Source: Massarina eburnea CBS 473.64
Lineage: Eukaryota; Ascomycota; Dothideomycetes; Pleosporales; Massarinaceae
Assembly: GCA_010093635.1 (NCBI GenBank)
Contig: MU006810.1
Span: 97,521-161,520 of the forward strand
Reading direction: 5' to 3'
Length of the DNA stretch: 64,000 nucleotides
A program made the translations under genes and the position numbers. Positions 12,538 to 24,675 of the stretch are shown here, in pieces (position 1 is the first letter of the stretch; every line of letters starts with the position of its first letter). Below the pieces are notes generated by a model that had not been told where the DNA came from, did not search any database, and saw only the letters and a program-made list of their open reading frames with translations.

Positions 12538-14038
12538 TTAGTTACCTCCAGCAACACCCCTGATGGAAAAGCCGGAAGCACCCCGGATGTTGATCCCATC
12601 GTTGCCGCGTCCGCGAATTTGGATCCCATCATCGTCCCTGCTGATGCGGCTTGCCAGATCTCGCGGAGCAGGCTCATCGAACTCGGCAGCGTGGAAGTCG
12701 TAGTCGTCTTTGAGCCGGCCATACGATTCACCGTCATCGTCGCCGTCCCGTGTTATGCGACTTGCCAGAGGTCGTGATTGCGGAGCCAGCGGCTTGCCAT
12801 CTTTTGTCATTCGCTCCAAAAGGGAACCCCTTGAGTCATCAAAGGCATCGGACCGCCGGTGGTGGGACCCGTGGTCCTTTGTCCATCGACCTGGGGTGGT
12901 CTCTTGCTCGCCGAACGTAGCTCGGTCATGTTCCCAACGCTCGCCGCTGACATCTCGGCGGCGGCGATTGTTGTGGCGGCTGCGGCTGCGACTCCTGCTT
13001 CGGTAGCGGCTACGTGTGTTCGTGCCTTGTTCGGTGAAGCCGTAGCGGCCGTCGCCATCGTCGCCTGAGCCTGGGGATGCGCTGCGGCCGCGGAGACGTC
13101 CGAAACGGGATTCGCGGGGGCTGTAGATTGTCAGTAAATACATTATTCCGGGGGAACAGATAAACGCACCTTCTAGTACCGGGGCGATATGAGTCGGTGT
13201 CCTTCTGGAACCTGCTGTTCTTGTCGCGGAATTCGTTGCGCTCGCGATTGTCGTTGCGGCGGTTGCGCCGATTGTCATAGTCCGAGTCGTCGCGCATGCG
13301 ATCATCGCCGCTGCCACTATGCCCAAGTCAGTATGTCTTGACCTAGACCAGGCAGCGTGAAACCATACCTCCTCCTCTGCGACCGGGAAGCATCGTCGCC
13401 GTAGTCCAAGAAGTCCCGCTGGGGAGGCGAGCGGCGTCTAGGTTTTCGGTCTCGGCCGTAGTCCCTTCGTTCCCCTCTATCGCCGCGCAGGTCGGGATGC
13501 TGCTTGTAGAAATTGCTGCGGTTCGCCGCGCCCTTCGCCTTCTGATCGCCAGCGTTTGCCTGTCGGATGGTGAGTACAATTTCCGGCCTCTTTGAGTACG
13601 GGCGCGCTTTGCGAGCAGTTTCAGCCAGTATCAATGCAGCGTCTCCAGCCGTCGGGTCGGTCAGCGATTGCAATGCGATGGCGGCGTCGGCAGCGCTGTA
13701 GTATTGAAGATTGACCGAGTTGTCGTTGATCCAGCGCGTCTGTTTCACCCGCGGCTCCAGACAGTGCTCCATGGCATAGTATAGTGGGTCATTGGGGTCG
13801 AATGAATGGACGCCTTGGAGGTTGAGGAAGTCGGGCCATTGCTCGGTCGGTTGCGCGCTGAGGTCCTCGAAGTAGGCTGCCGGCATCTCGTCCACGGTGC
13901 CTGCCGTTGTGGTATCCTGTGCGCATGTTAGCCGTCGCAAACAAAGCTCCACTCAACTGCGAGCCTTACTATCTGCTGCGGAGCGCCAGCATCGAAGGTG
14001 GCGCTCGCATCGTAATCGACGTCCATGTCGATATCCAT
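12538..14038 (-). CDS. Nuclear cap-binding protein subunit 3-like RNA-binding protein
   Basis: Four minus-strand exons: 14038-13970, 13916-13369, 13316-13170 and 13120-12538, giving 448 residues. After an acidic start, residues of exon 2 form an RRM-like module: a peptide around YYAMEHCLEPRVKQTRWIND, then SVNLQYYSAADAAIALQSL. This matches the NCBP3 (C17orf85) family, in which this region contacts capped mRNA with the cap-binding complex. The rest is basic Arg/Asp/Ser-rich, with RSRSRSRSR and short LASRI(T/S)RD repeats near the C-terminus. Such tails are typical of nuclear mRNA-export and splicing factors. Introns are 53, 52 and 49 nt; each join was fixed by phase and by AG acceptors with nearby branch sites. 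A role in mRNA maturation or export is inferred from the family. Confidence 0.75.
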
Positions 14039-14262
14039 GGCCGCTGTATCTGCAGAGCTCGGAAGCTCGAACCAAGTTAGCAACTGAAAGTGTGGTACTT
14101 TGGACGGCGGGTGAGAGGACGCGGCTAGCCTTGGGTGGCGGGTACTTGGAGCTCCGAGGTTCTGCCGAAGCCGTTGGGGGACAAACGCGCGTGATGCATC
14201 GCAGCAGCAGAAATTATATGGGAAGTATATTGAGACCACTACTGAACAGCCCATCCAACCGC

Positions 14263-15114
14263 CTAAATGCCTCTTCCTCCATCGACGTCCAGATTGACTC
14301 CCGTGATGAATTTGGCATCATTACTTGCCAAGAACACAGCTGTCGAAGTCACGTCGTCAATCTCGCCGATGCGACCAAGCGGCACATTGAAAATGAACTT
14401 CTGGCGGTTCTCTGGCGTGTCCGGAACACCAGTGAAATGGGAGAACAGGCCGGTCGACGTAACGAGAGGACAAATGCTAACCACGCGGATCTGGTTGGCA
14501 CCATACTCGGCGGCAAGACCTTTCGTTGCCTTGTATGAAGTCAGTCTCGGTTTCCACGGCCCGTGGAAAGACGTACGTTGGTAATGGCTCCCTTCGACGC
14601 ATTGTACCACACCAAGCCCGGTCTCGGCCGTGAAGCACCGATGCTGGCCATGTTGATGATAACACCTCCCTCCTTCCTATCGATGGCCTGTTGAATCCAT
14701 GCGTTGCAGCCGAGATAGACGCCCTTGACGTTGACATCAAAAGTCCGTTGGAACTCGTCTTCTGTCACCTCAGCCGTGGGCTTGTTCCTGTAACTCGTCC
14801 CGGCGTTGTTGACCAAGATGTCGCACTTTCCGAACTGTTGGATCGCAGCATCGACAGCTGCTTTCCAGTCGGCGGCCTTGGTAACATCCATCTTATGGAA
14901 GGCCAGGCTCGAAGCATTGGCTTGCACTGTCTTCTCACCACCCTCTTGATTGATATCGCAGACCAACACCTTCGCACCTTCGGCCGCAAATGCTTGCGCT
15001 ATGCCAGCTCCGAACCCGGATCCCGCACCTTTAACATGTTAACTTACAGTGTTTACGTTTGTGAAAGTGGATGTTACCCGTCACAAGAGCGACTTTTCCG
15101 TCAAGACGGCCCAT
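14263..15114 (-). CDS. Short-chain dehydrogenase/reductase (classical SDR)
   Basis: Three minus-strand exons: 15114-15078, 15028-14577 and 14529-14263, giving 251 residues, the classical SDR length. Motifs are the nucleotide-binding TGAGSGFG (12-19), a following D37 at the end of beta-2 (suggesting NAD preference), NNAG (86-89), catalytic S141 and Y154-x3-K158, and a C-terminal DGGRG. The nearest types are FabG/cyclopentanol-dehydrogenase-like enzymes, but the substrate cannot be read from the sequence. Introns are 49 and 47 nt; the first interrupts the glycine motif. It is divergently oriented to an aldehyde dehydrogenase with 604 bp between starts, which suggests that the two may act in one oxidation pathway. 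Confidence 0.88.
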
Positions 15115-15718
15115 GGTGCTGTTATATACAAGGTACTACACAGTAGATATCTTCAATGCGATCGCTAAGTAGCAGATGAAATCAGACGCAAGGCGAAGCT
15201 GCGACGGAGTGTCAGTCGTAAGAATGCACAGTTTTCCCCGCCCGCTCGCCGATCCAGTCATGTGCCATTGTCGGCACCGTGATCTTTGCCATATGAGTAC
15301 GTTACGGATGAAAGCGGTTGGCTGCAGATGTGGAGATACAAAAAGGAGGGGAAGACCTGACGTCGTTGGAGAAAGGGTTCGCCAAGCGAACCGGGGCAAG
15401 GTTCCGCTGTCACGGAAAAGGTGACGCCAGTCCAAACATCAGTCGCGGAGATGTCCACTGCATTTCGGATCACCGCTTTGGGGTGGTGCAAACCGGCGAT
15501 ATTGGCGAATGACGATGGGAGCTCGGGTGAGGAGCAGGTGGGGTTGATAAAATGTCGTAGTGGATCCAGGAGCTTCAGCGTGTGTGGCGCTTTCCGATAA
15601 AGACGACTGCTCCTCCTTTGCAGTCATCTTTGCCGTGCAGATAACTTCATAGTATACACAGAAACAGTAGGCTCACTCTAGAGCTTTGAGTCGTCTGCAA
15701 TAACAAGATAGCACCAAG
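15115..15718. promoter_or_regulatory. Divergent promoter, SDR / aldehyde dehydrogenase
   Basis: This 604-bp spacer separates two oxidoreductase genes transcribed outwards. The short overlapping frames show no family resemblance. The shared position makes it a candidate bidirectional control region; I did not identify a specific factor site. Confidence 0.5.
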
Positions 15719-17321
15719 ATGGGTTCAGCACAAAAGTACGAGCTGCCATTCAAGCTCAACAACCCAGATCTGCTACACAGCCTGTCATTCGTGCACGGAG
15801 AGTGGACAAAGTCGAAATCGGGGAAGACATTCGAAGTAGTTGGTTCGTCAGCCATGAGATACATAAGGATCATGTTAACCTGTGCCAGATCCTGGAACTG
15901 GAAAGGCCTGGACAGAATGCCCAACGAACGATGCGTCAGACGTAGATGCCGCCGTCAAGAGCTCCCAAAAGGCGTTCGAGGGCTACAAGAAGATAAGTCC
16001 TCGAGCAAGGGCCCAGATGCTCTTCAAATGGGACTCGTTGATCCGCGAAAACAAGGAAGACATCGCCACCATTCTTGTATACGAAACCGGAAAGCCCCGC
16101 GCTGAAGCATATGGAGAGATCGATTACTCGACTGGCTTCACTTGGTGGTTTGCCGGGGAGGCCGAGCGAATTCAGGGCACCGTATTTACACCAGCACTTC
16201 CGGATCGGCGCGTTTTCACCATCAAGCAGCCGCTCGGTGTCACTGCAGCTCTAGTACCTTGGAATTTTCCCATCGCCATGATTTTGCGGAAGGCTGGAGC
16301 AGCTCTCGCCGCTGGATGTACGATGATCGTCAAGCCGAGTCCGGAGACTCCCATCACGGTCTTGGCGTTGGCATATCTCGCCGACAAAGCCGGGTTTCCG
16401 AAAGGGGCGTTGAACGTGTTGACGACCGATTTGGACAAGACCCCTGAGCTTAGCGAGGCCCTCTGCAGACACGACTTGGTCAAAAAGGTCTCCTTTACTG
16501 GCTCGACGAGAGTGGGCAAGCTGGTGGCGAGAATATGCTCTGACAACCTGAAAAAGGTAACTCTGGAGCTTGGAGGTAATTGTCCTGTCCTCATCTTCGA
16601 CGACGCAAACATCGATCAAGCACTGGGCCAGATCTTTGCACTCAAATACCGTCATGCCGGTCAAGCATGTATTACCGCCAACCGCATCTTCGTTCAGTCC
16701 GGCATCTTCGACAAATTTCTCGAGCGCTGGAATGCGGAGACTAAAAAGCTCGTCGTCGGTCATGGCTCAGATAAAAACACTACCATGGGACCAGTAACCA
16801 CACCGCGCGGTGTAGACAAGGCTCTCGCTCTCGTGGAGGATGCGAAGTCCAAGGGTGCCACTATTCATATCGGAGGCAACAAAATTGCCAAGGATGGTGG
16901 CTACTTCTTTGAGCCAACCGTCATCACCGGCATCACGCCAGAGATGGACATCTCGAAAGAGGAGATCTTCGCACCCGTCTGCACCTTCATCAAGTTCGAG
17001 ACAGAGGACGAAGCCGTCAATGCGGCCAACGACACCAGCATGGGCCTTGCGTCGTACTGCTTTACGAAGAATGTTGACCGCACGTGGAGGTTGTTTGAGA
17101 ATCTCGAGGCCGGCATGATTGGACTGAATACTGGTGAGTACAGCTGTAATGAGATTTTCTTGGTGTAGGCTAACGTATTTGTAGGAAACTCTTCGGCTGC
17201 AGAGTCGCCATTCGGAGGTATCAAGCAGAGTGGATATGGCAAAGAGTCGGGTAAAGATGTCGCTGTGAATGAGTATCTCATCACGAAGACAGGAACCTTT
17301 ACACTCGAAGGGCAGTCGTGA
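15719..17321 (+). CDS. NAD(P)-dependent aldehyde dehydrogenase, succinate-semialdehyde type
   Basis: Three exons: 15719-15842, 15889-17133 and 17185-17321, giving 501 residues, a complete ALDH. It oxidises an aldehyde to the acid with NAD(P)+. Visible are PWNF (165-168, oxyanion Asn167), the FTGS cofactor turn (245-248), the general base E268 in LELGG, catalytic C302 in GQACITANR, and EEIFAPV. The C-terminal PFGGIKQSGYG is in exon 3. Overall it is closest to fungal succinate-semialdehyde-dehydrogenase-like enzymes (GABA catabolism). There is no clear mitochondrial presequence, so a cytosolic location is likely. The exact substrate is uncertain. Introns are 46 and 51 nt; the first has a GTTCGT donor, the same unusual donor used in the Tag1-like gene. 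Confidence 0.92.
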
Positions 17322-17603
17322 ATGGGTAGTCATGTAGATGCACCTTCAATATATCCTCTCTTCTGTTGCACCTATCCAATCATTTCATTGTCCCAAAGTT
17401 GCTCACAACATTGGAATACATATGTATCCTGATACCGGCCTCAGACCGCCTGTTTCTTTGTCACGTGGCAAAGCGTTTGCTCATTGACTGCTACATTTGG
17501 AGCGCTTCCAATCGCGGCTCGTCCACCCTTTCCCCTCTTCGTGTCTGCATCTCAATTGTTCTGCACCGTCCCCAAAGCACAAAGGCTAACCCTTTGCAAT
17601 GCA

Positions 17604-18927
17604 ATGTCTCGTCTCGCAGGCAAGAACACCGTGGTCTCCCTCATCTTCAATCAGGACGTCAACATCGACAAGAGCGGCGACCTCACCATCACCGTCTTGT
17701 CCCCCATAGAAAATGGAGTCCGCCACGTTACCGATTTCCTTGTCTCCACCCAAGTCTGCGAGAAGAGTCCGTACCTAAAGCCTATTATCGCCATGGCCGA
17801 AGACCCCACTGAGATCTGTCTAGGCGAAGAGCTCAAGCGCGAAGGTGCCAACAAGTTCGGCGAGAAGGAAGGCGAAGACACGGAAGGTGTGCTGGTCTGG
17901 CTGGCGCACCTTCACGAACTGACAGAGGAGCACATGGCACTGCTAGGTCTGCATGAGATCTCTATCACCGGTATTTGGCACGCTATACATATGTGGAACG
18001 TCTTTGAGCACAAGAAGGATATGAAGGCGCTCCAGCCGTGGTTCAACAAGTGGTGCGCGACTAATCTGGTGGGAAAGGTGCTGGATCTCGACACGGCTAG
18101 GCTGCTGGCGCTTCCATGCCAAATCTTCGACCATGCTGTTGGCTTTGCAACAATTACGAGGTATCTGGCGTACAATCACACCGGCCATATCAAGGCGTGT
18201 CAGCAGCCGAAGGGCTGCAACGCTAATCTGACGCGTCTAGCTCCGAACGACTTCCTCGGTGAGTGCCTCGCACTACTGCATATCTGTTTGTGCATTTCTA
18301 ACGTCCCATAGGACCAACAAACCACGCACGCGGCGGCCTGAAGACGGCTTTGACCAAGAGTCTTTGGAAGAAGGCCGGCGATGTCCTCCGATTCAAGCAG
18401 TCGAAGTGCAATTGCTGGGATGCTACCGTTGGACAATACCTCGGCGCACTGGTTCAACTCGATGCTTTCCCCATTGAGGATGTCATTACCCATTCCTCTA
18501 TCCGCGAAATCCTCGAGCGTCTCAAGAAGTTCAAGTACGACTGGCAGCCGAAGTGCGACATCTGCGCCGGCATCGATTGGGTAAGTCACCCTGTGGACTG
18601 GAGAGTCTATGATAGATATACGAGCGGACAGTCGCTAACTTTAAATAAATCTAGCTCTATGTTATCAAGAAAACTATCGTAGACACCGAGAGGTACTTCG
18701 ATGGACTCTGCCTCGATTGCATGGACCGCTCAAAGCCTAAAGGCAATTGTCTCGACGATAAGTACTGGAAGGCCAACGCGAGCGGCACCGGTGGTCGTTG
18801 GGACCACCGCTGCCGTATCAAGCACAACCAGCCCACCTGGTACGTTTCTTGGCTTGGTCGGGACGACACGCGTCAGAAGTTGCTCAAGGGTGCTTCGGGC
18901 GGCTACCGCCCGATGAAAGACGAGTAG
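17604..18927 (+). CDS. Uncharacterised fungal protein, BTB-like N-terminus and Cys pairs
   Basis: Three exons: 17604-18258, 18312-18580 and 18655-18927, giving 398 residues. I do not recognise a named function. The first 100 residues resemble a divergent BTB/POZ fold, with a strand, FLVSTQVCEKSPYLKPII and a hydrophobic helix. These are followed by an alpha-helical stretch with HxxxxxWNVFEHKKD and a WF..W motif. The second half has cysteine pairs CNC, CDIC and CLDC, and a late Cys/His cluster (WDHRCRIKH), which suggest metal binding. Introns are 53 and 74 nt, with phase and acceptors consistent. In-frame ATGs upstream (17484) would add a poorly conserved-looking leader, so the internal start is preferred. 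It may be a scaffold or adaptor protein. Confidence 0.75.
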
Positions 18928-20379
18928 TGTTACTCTCAAACGTGTATTAGTATCCGGCAACACTTGATTCTACAAGTGTTGTGGATCGTACCAGCTCATA
19001 TTGAGTTTGCATAGCAGTTCGAATAGACGTAGTAGCTTAATCATGAACTTGAACGATGATCGAAACGAATAGAACTGATTATTCCGATATTTTTGTGATA
19101 CCTTGATTAGTGATGTATGTGAATAATATACACACATTGAAAGTAAGCGTGTATTGCATTTATGATTTACAATTTTGTTGAATCTTCCTTGTGAATTGAG
19201 CTCTTTTGATGATCCGTCTAGGTACGTACCTAGGTCTCGATTGAGGCGAGTGTCGCCTGGCATACTCGTAATCAGAGTCCCACTACCTCGATGGCTCTCA
19301 GCTGAGGATTCAGGCCATGATATACATTGTATCTCCGTGCTTAGTGTAGTTTAACTATGCTCTATTCTTAGTATATCCGGTCCGCTGTCGCCAGCGAAGA
19401 AGTAATGTTGGTGGAGAGCGTATATCAGATAATATTCTGACCGTTGTTATATCCTTTGAGCAGTGAGAGGGAATGACTTGCATATGAACAGGCAATACCA
19501 TAAAAGGGATGGAGATGAAGTAAGGGGCCAGGAAGTTAAAGGGAGCTGTTGCTGTATCAAGTCCTTTCGCGAGGGTAGAAGGACACTGACACATAAGTGT
19601 CGGGAGTGCTTCTAAATGTGATGTGACTGCACAGCCTTTACCATGTTTCACCACCCCATGCATTCACACTTCGCCATCATGGCCACCCGAATGGCACGTT
19701 TTGCGTGCCATTTCCGGCTTTACGCGTGGCTTCGAAGTTGCACGTTCCGTATTATATCAGCTTATGATATGTCAAGGTTGACGCAACGAGGCTTTGTTAC
19801 ACAAACCCACGGGTGCCAGGTTTCACGTCCCGCCCAGAACAGCACAGTCAGATTACGATAACGGTACGAGGTCCGTATATGCGGGCTGTGATGCGAGTCG
19901 TGCAAGATGGGCGGCTGCCATCGTGCTAGGAGAGCCCATATACATCTCATATGTATATGCTGTAACCGATGCCTGAACAAGATAGGGTCAAGCGTGGTAC
20001 GTGTGGGACAAGCTCATATCGTGCACCCGAAATGCATATGTGTGTTCTGGGCACTTTAACAGATATATTGCCGTTGAGGGTAACCGCAGAAACATAGATT
20101 GCGCACATAGTACGCAAGATTAGGAAATCGATGGTTTCAATAACGTTGGTTTTGGTCGGTACAGCGATACAAGCAAGAGTTAAAGCAGCGCAGAATGTCT
20201 TGCTACCTGTTTCCGGCGTGCATGAGGTCGAAGTGATGGAATGTCAATCAAGGAAGCAGCTGTCGGCCGATATACGCTAACCTATATTGGGACAAGTGCA
20301 TGAACTGATCGGAGCCGCTAAGCGTGCTTCTATCAACTTCAGCCGTCGCGGCAGCAATTGTTCCGAACACCAAACTACA
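18928..20379. other. Spacer with no supported gene
   Basis: The first part is AT-rich, including the likely 3' flank of the preceding gene. The rest carries only short unrelated open frames. I see no RNA gene or ordered repeat. Confidence 0.45.
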
Positions 20380-22502
20380 ATGGCTTCACTAGAAGATCTT
20401 CATTTGATTGAGAGAGACGACGCTGGCAACATCACTTCGACTTACGTCGAAAGCACAGGCTCGGAGCGGAAGACCCGGATCGACATTTTGGTACGCGACG
20501 ATCACACGCTCACCCTCGATTATTGGCGACACAGGAGAGCCGCTGACATGCCGTAGACCCCGGCGGTATCGAAGAGCTATGCACAGAAACTCCTAGACGT
20601 CTTCCTTCCGGCGGGGTACCCGCAAAGTGTTACGGACGACTACATCCAGTGCGTTGATCTGCACCCCTCAAGGAAGGCGAAGAAACTATTGTGTCATCGT
20701 ATATTGATTGACTGAATCATGGGAACCACAGGTATCAGATCTTCGTACGTGCATCATCTCGGTCAAGTCCATGTTCGTCACCAACCACGGTAACTCATCA
20801 TTTGATAGGACTCTCTCCAAGCGTTCTCTTCCTCAATAGCCGGGTTGCTCTCCTCGCGGGCAGTGCTTCAAGGTCAGTCCACCTCTTTCTTGAACATCTG
20901 TATCGCTTCATGTACATCTGTATTGCGATTTTCAATATAATGTAATAAAGTCATAAGCGAGACCGCTACCGCAATGTTGGGTCCGCATTCTCAAACACGC
21001 ACTTCCGGGCTGTACATGGACTCCGCATGACCATCATCTACACTTACGAGAAAAGGCCAATAGGCCGAGCGGAGCACGAACAATCACCGTGCCACAGCTT
21101 TAAATATCTATGGCGGAGGGCGGTGCAACATGTCGAGTGTGAGCTAACGTGGGTGCAGGTGTCGGAGTCGGCGATGCTTCCGCTTCCCCTACCGCAGCCA
21201 TACTACTCAACGTGCTGCAGGAATCCATGGGCCGTATAGCGACCATTCTCTTCGCGCACAAGCTCGGCACATCCTTGGAGCCAGAGTGTAAGATGTACCG
21301 TTTGGCAGCCGACGTATTCAACGATACGGCCATGGTCCTAGACTGTCTATCACCCGTCTTTCCCAAAGTAGCTCGCGTCATGGTATTATCCTTCTCAAGC
21401 GTCCTTCGATCTCTCTGCGGGGTATGCGCTGGAAGTGCCAAAGCAAGTTTATCAGCACATTTTGCAAAGAGAGGAAACCTCGGAGAACTGAATGCGGTGA
21501 GTTGGTACAATTCATTCGTTGGTGGAAGTGGTGTGATTGATGGTATATTAAATACCCGTAGCCTTCAATCTATCCCAACACGTGCGGGGGTTTGCCCGAT
21601 AAGCTTAACGCTGATCTTATTTGCAGAAAGACTCAAGCCAAGAAACCGTCATATCGCTATTGGGGATGCTGGTAGGTTACAAGCCTTTCCAACGGTCGTT
21701 CGCTGATCAAGATGGCTGCCGATCGCGAAGCATATCGACATCATCTGCTGGGCCTGTTCCGACGTCGATGCTCATTTGATTGACGAATATGCAGGCTGGC
21801 AGCGTGGTTGTATCCTGGATATCAACGCCAATGGCAACTTGGACAACCTTGATGGCACTACTATCACTCCACCTAGCGACAAATTATGCGGCGGTGAAAT
21901 CGGTCAGAATGTGCTCACTCAACCGTCAGCGCGCAAATATAGTGCTGACCAATGTTTTGGAGACGGGCCATGTTCTTTCGCCCACGGAAGTCTCGCAAAA
22001 AGAACGCATCTTCGAGTGGGACGGCGTCCTGCGTTGGGCTGACGACAAAGTAATTGGACACTGCAGTATTGGCGTTCCCATGCAGACACTGCTGTGCCGT
22101 ATGGGACTTCGCCACGAGCAGACCGGGACCGTCAAACTGCAAGGCATCAAAATGTCCGACCTCATGCATATCTATCGCAGTCAGACCTTCGTCCTCTGGA
22201 CATGTTCTGCTGGCACCGTAATCGTTCTGAAACAAGGATGTACCCCAACCGAACAACTCAAGGCGTGGACCCAGGCGCTTCTGCTCGCTCAGAGAGCAAG
22301 AGTGAAACCGGCCGACCGGAAGACTGGGGATGACACACCAGGCGGCCGGCTCGCTGAGCTGAGGTCGACCTTGGATGAGGCTGTGGGAATAGTCGACGGA
22401 CACGAAACGAGACTGAGAGAGGCTGGATGGGACGTTGACGTTGCGGCCTTGGAAACTCGGGCCGGCCAACGGATTGAGGTTGAAACGAAGAAAAGGTTGT
22501 GA
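20380..22502 (+). CDS. RUS-family (DUF647) membrane protein
   Basis: Seven exons: 20380-20490, 20557-20648, 20732-20744, 20809-20872, 21159-21496, 21627-21671 and 21795-22502, giving 456 residues. The joined protein reads through the RUS (ROOT UV-B SENSITIVE, DUF647) signature: DVFLPAGYPQSVTDDYIQYQIFDSLQAFSSS..., then LLSSRAVLQGVGVGD, and near the end LNRQRANIV and VLSPTEVSQKERIFEWDG. Plant members act in UV-B/vitamin B6-linked signalling; the fungal role is unknown. Several hydrophobic segments are present in the middle. Exon 3 is only 13 nt (encoding the end of Q, then YQIF). The 286-nt intron before exon 5 is long for this window but has a good branch site (GAGCTAACG). All phases sum correctly. 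Confidence 0.85.
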
Positions 22503-24675
22503 GACCTGACATTCTCCAACTTCAATCTCTCTTCAGACTCTGTTTACAGGGAGGTATGGGGTGAATGATACGGCTCAAGGGTCATCTGATGTCGTGATAG
22601 AACTAAACATGTCCCTAAGCCGGCGTCAGCAATACTGCAATGATCGACGCAACGATTTTCCTCGTCCCCACGTTTCACGGTAAAGTTGCGACTCGCGACT
22701 CTGTGTCGAAAATCCAGATTGAACTCCACTTGTCACATGGTCAGAGACAGAGGGCAGGCCCACCTGTCACGTTTCACTTCGGAATAATAGCGCGGAGGGC
22801 TGATTACGAACGGTCAAGATGCAATTCGTGTTTTTCGTGTTTTCCGAGCGCGGGCCTCGCGAGCAAGTCATGGCCGGCGACAGGTAGCGGGAGCTTATCG
22901 ATGGTCACGAGAGGCGGCCAAGTGATGCTCGCATGATTCTGGTGTTGGGCACGGTGAAGACGCGCACGACGATTCCTTCTAGAAGCGCTCAACACAGGAT
23001 TTATCGGTGGTTCGTGCGAAGACATGGGCGGGCAAGCAGGAATAAGATCTCTGATCTCATCGACGCGGGAGGCGGCTTATTCCTAGGTGGTAGAGCGCAG
23101 AGGCAGCGGCTAAAGTGAACCACGAGGCGGTCAAGCGGGTCAACTAATACACATGTGACATGACAATGGACAGCGGTCCACTTGCTGCGTCATGTTCAGC
23201 AGGCGGACCGTAAACCAATTTTTCTTTTGGCCATGGCTCAGAGGCGCGTTGAGGGCCTGAGGCTTCATGCGGCTCCGCTTATTCGCGCACTACTATGCTT
23301 GAGCCTCTGTCACAACGTGTCACGAAAAGGGTGAACTCCGATGGCGTTGGCCGGCGCGAATCAGGTTATTATTGGGCGGCGGCGGCTGGGACGGATGCGG
23401 AAGGCTTCTAGAATGGGTTATCGAATTTTCCATGCATGGAAGACGCGCACGGCGATGCTGGCGATGCTGGCGATGCTGGCGATTCTTCTGGCGGGACAGG
23501 GGCGTGTTTGGGGTGAAACTCGGCCGCAACGCGTAGGTAGTTTCTGCAGCGGATGCCACAGATGATGGTGTGCATACGTGCGAGCGGTTGAGCGCATCTG
23601 CTTCATTATCGTGCACTCATATGTTTGCGCAGGCTTGCACTGATCCAAGCGCAGACATGATGACCCCGCCGCTGGGGCGATATGCAAGCTCGGAGCACAG
23701 GGCGCGCAGGCCAGATGGGCAGAATGGGCGGCAAGGAGGCGCTGACTGGACACTCTGGACAAGCAGCCATGCGCCCCGCCGATTATTCCCTACTACACAA
23801 GCAGAGGTGGCATCATCGCGACCTATTCTTTGTGCTCTCTCACGCCGTGGCATTTGGTAGTATTGTCGGCCGTTGAACAAAGAACGGCATGGCCTCGGGA
23901 TGCTGCTCGGCTGTCCTGCCTCGTGCCCTTCGTACGAAGCGGCCTGGCAAGCAGGTACTGTCCGCCCTTGTAGTCAGTCCGTCGCGCAGCGTGTTGACTG
24001 AAGCTGCGGATGGAAGGCTCCGATATTTGGAGGGACGAAGGTTTTAAGACAGTCCACAGAAGCAGCGACGAAGCAGCGACGAAGCAGCGACGCGGCTATC
24101 GTAAACCCTAACCGGCGCGCTCCTATGTGGTAGACAGTGGGCTGGACAGTGGGCTAAGACAGTGGGCTAACACCGAGCTAGCACGGCGCTACGGCGGCGC
24201 TAGCCCTGAAGTAGGGCCGATAGGGGGGTTCAGGCGCCAAGACATGTTTTGTAACCGCCCGAAAGCCGGGGTCGGAGCACGACCGCCTGGCCGAGCAGGA
24301 TGCGTGATTAGCACCGCATCTCCGGCCGATGCGCGCTTTGTTCCTTTTACTGCCCATTCCACGGCGACGGCGAGCAAGAAAGAGACGGAGAGGGCGATTG
24401 CGACGCTGCCGGCACGGTGGCATCTACTACACCTACTTACACCGGCACTGGCACTGGCTGAAACGGCATCGAACAGGGGTAGCGTTAGCGACGGATCGCG
24501 AATTTGTTGCGTTGGAAGACACTTGGGACGGTCACCAATCACAGGCCCCTGCCGGCCTTCCGCTGCTTTAAGGCGCCGCCCCTGTCCTGGCCACCAGCCC
24601 CAGTGCTGTGACTCTCGTCTCTAACACTCCATCGCGGGACTTGCACTTGGCCTCTGCGCGCTGCGAAGCTTAGAC
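22503..24675. other. Spacer with short tandem repeats
   Basis: I found no defensible gene. Two short coding-like-phase tandem repeats occur: GGCGATGCT three times at 23451-23477, and GAAGCAGCGAC three times at 24059-24091. The region is GC-richer than the spacers at 5 or 33 kb. Confidence 0.45.
24059..24091. repeat. 11-bp tandem repeat, three copies
   Basis: Unit GAAGCAGCGAC is repeated three times without change, in the spacer upstream of the first foldback element. Confidence 0.8.
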
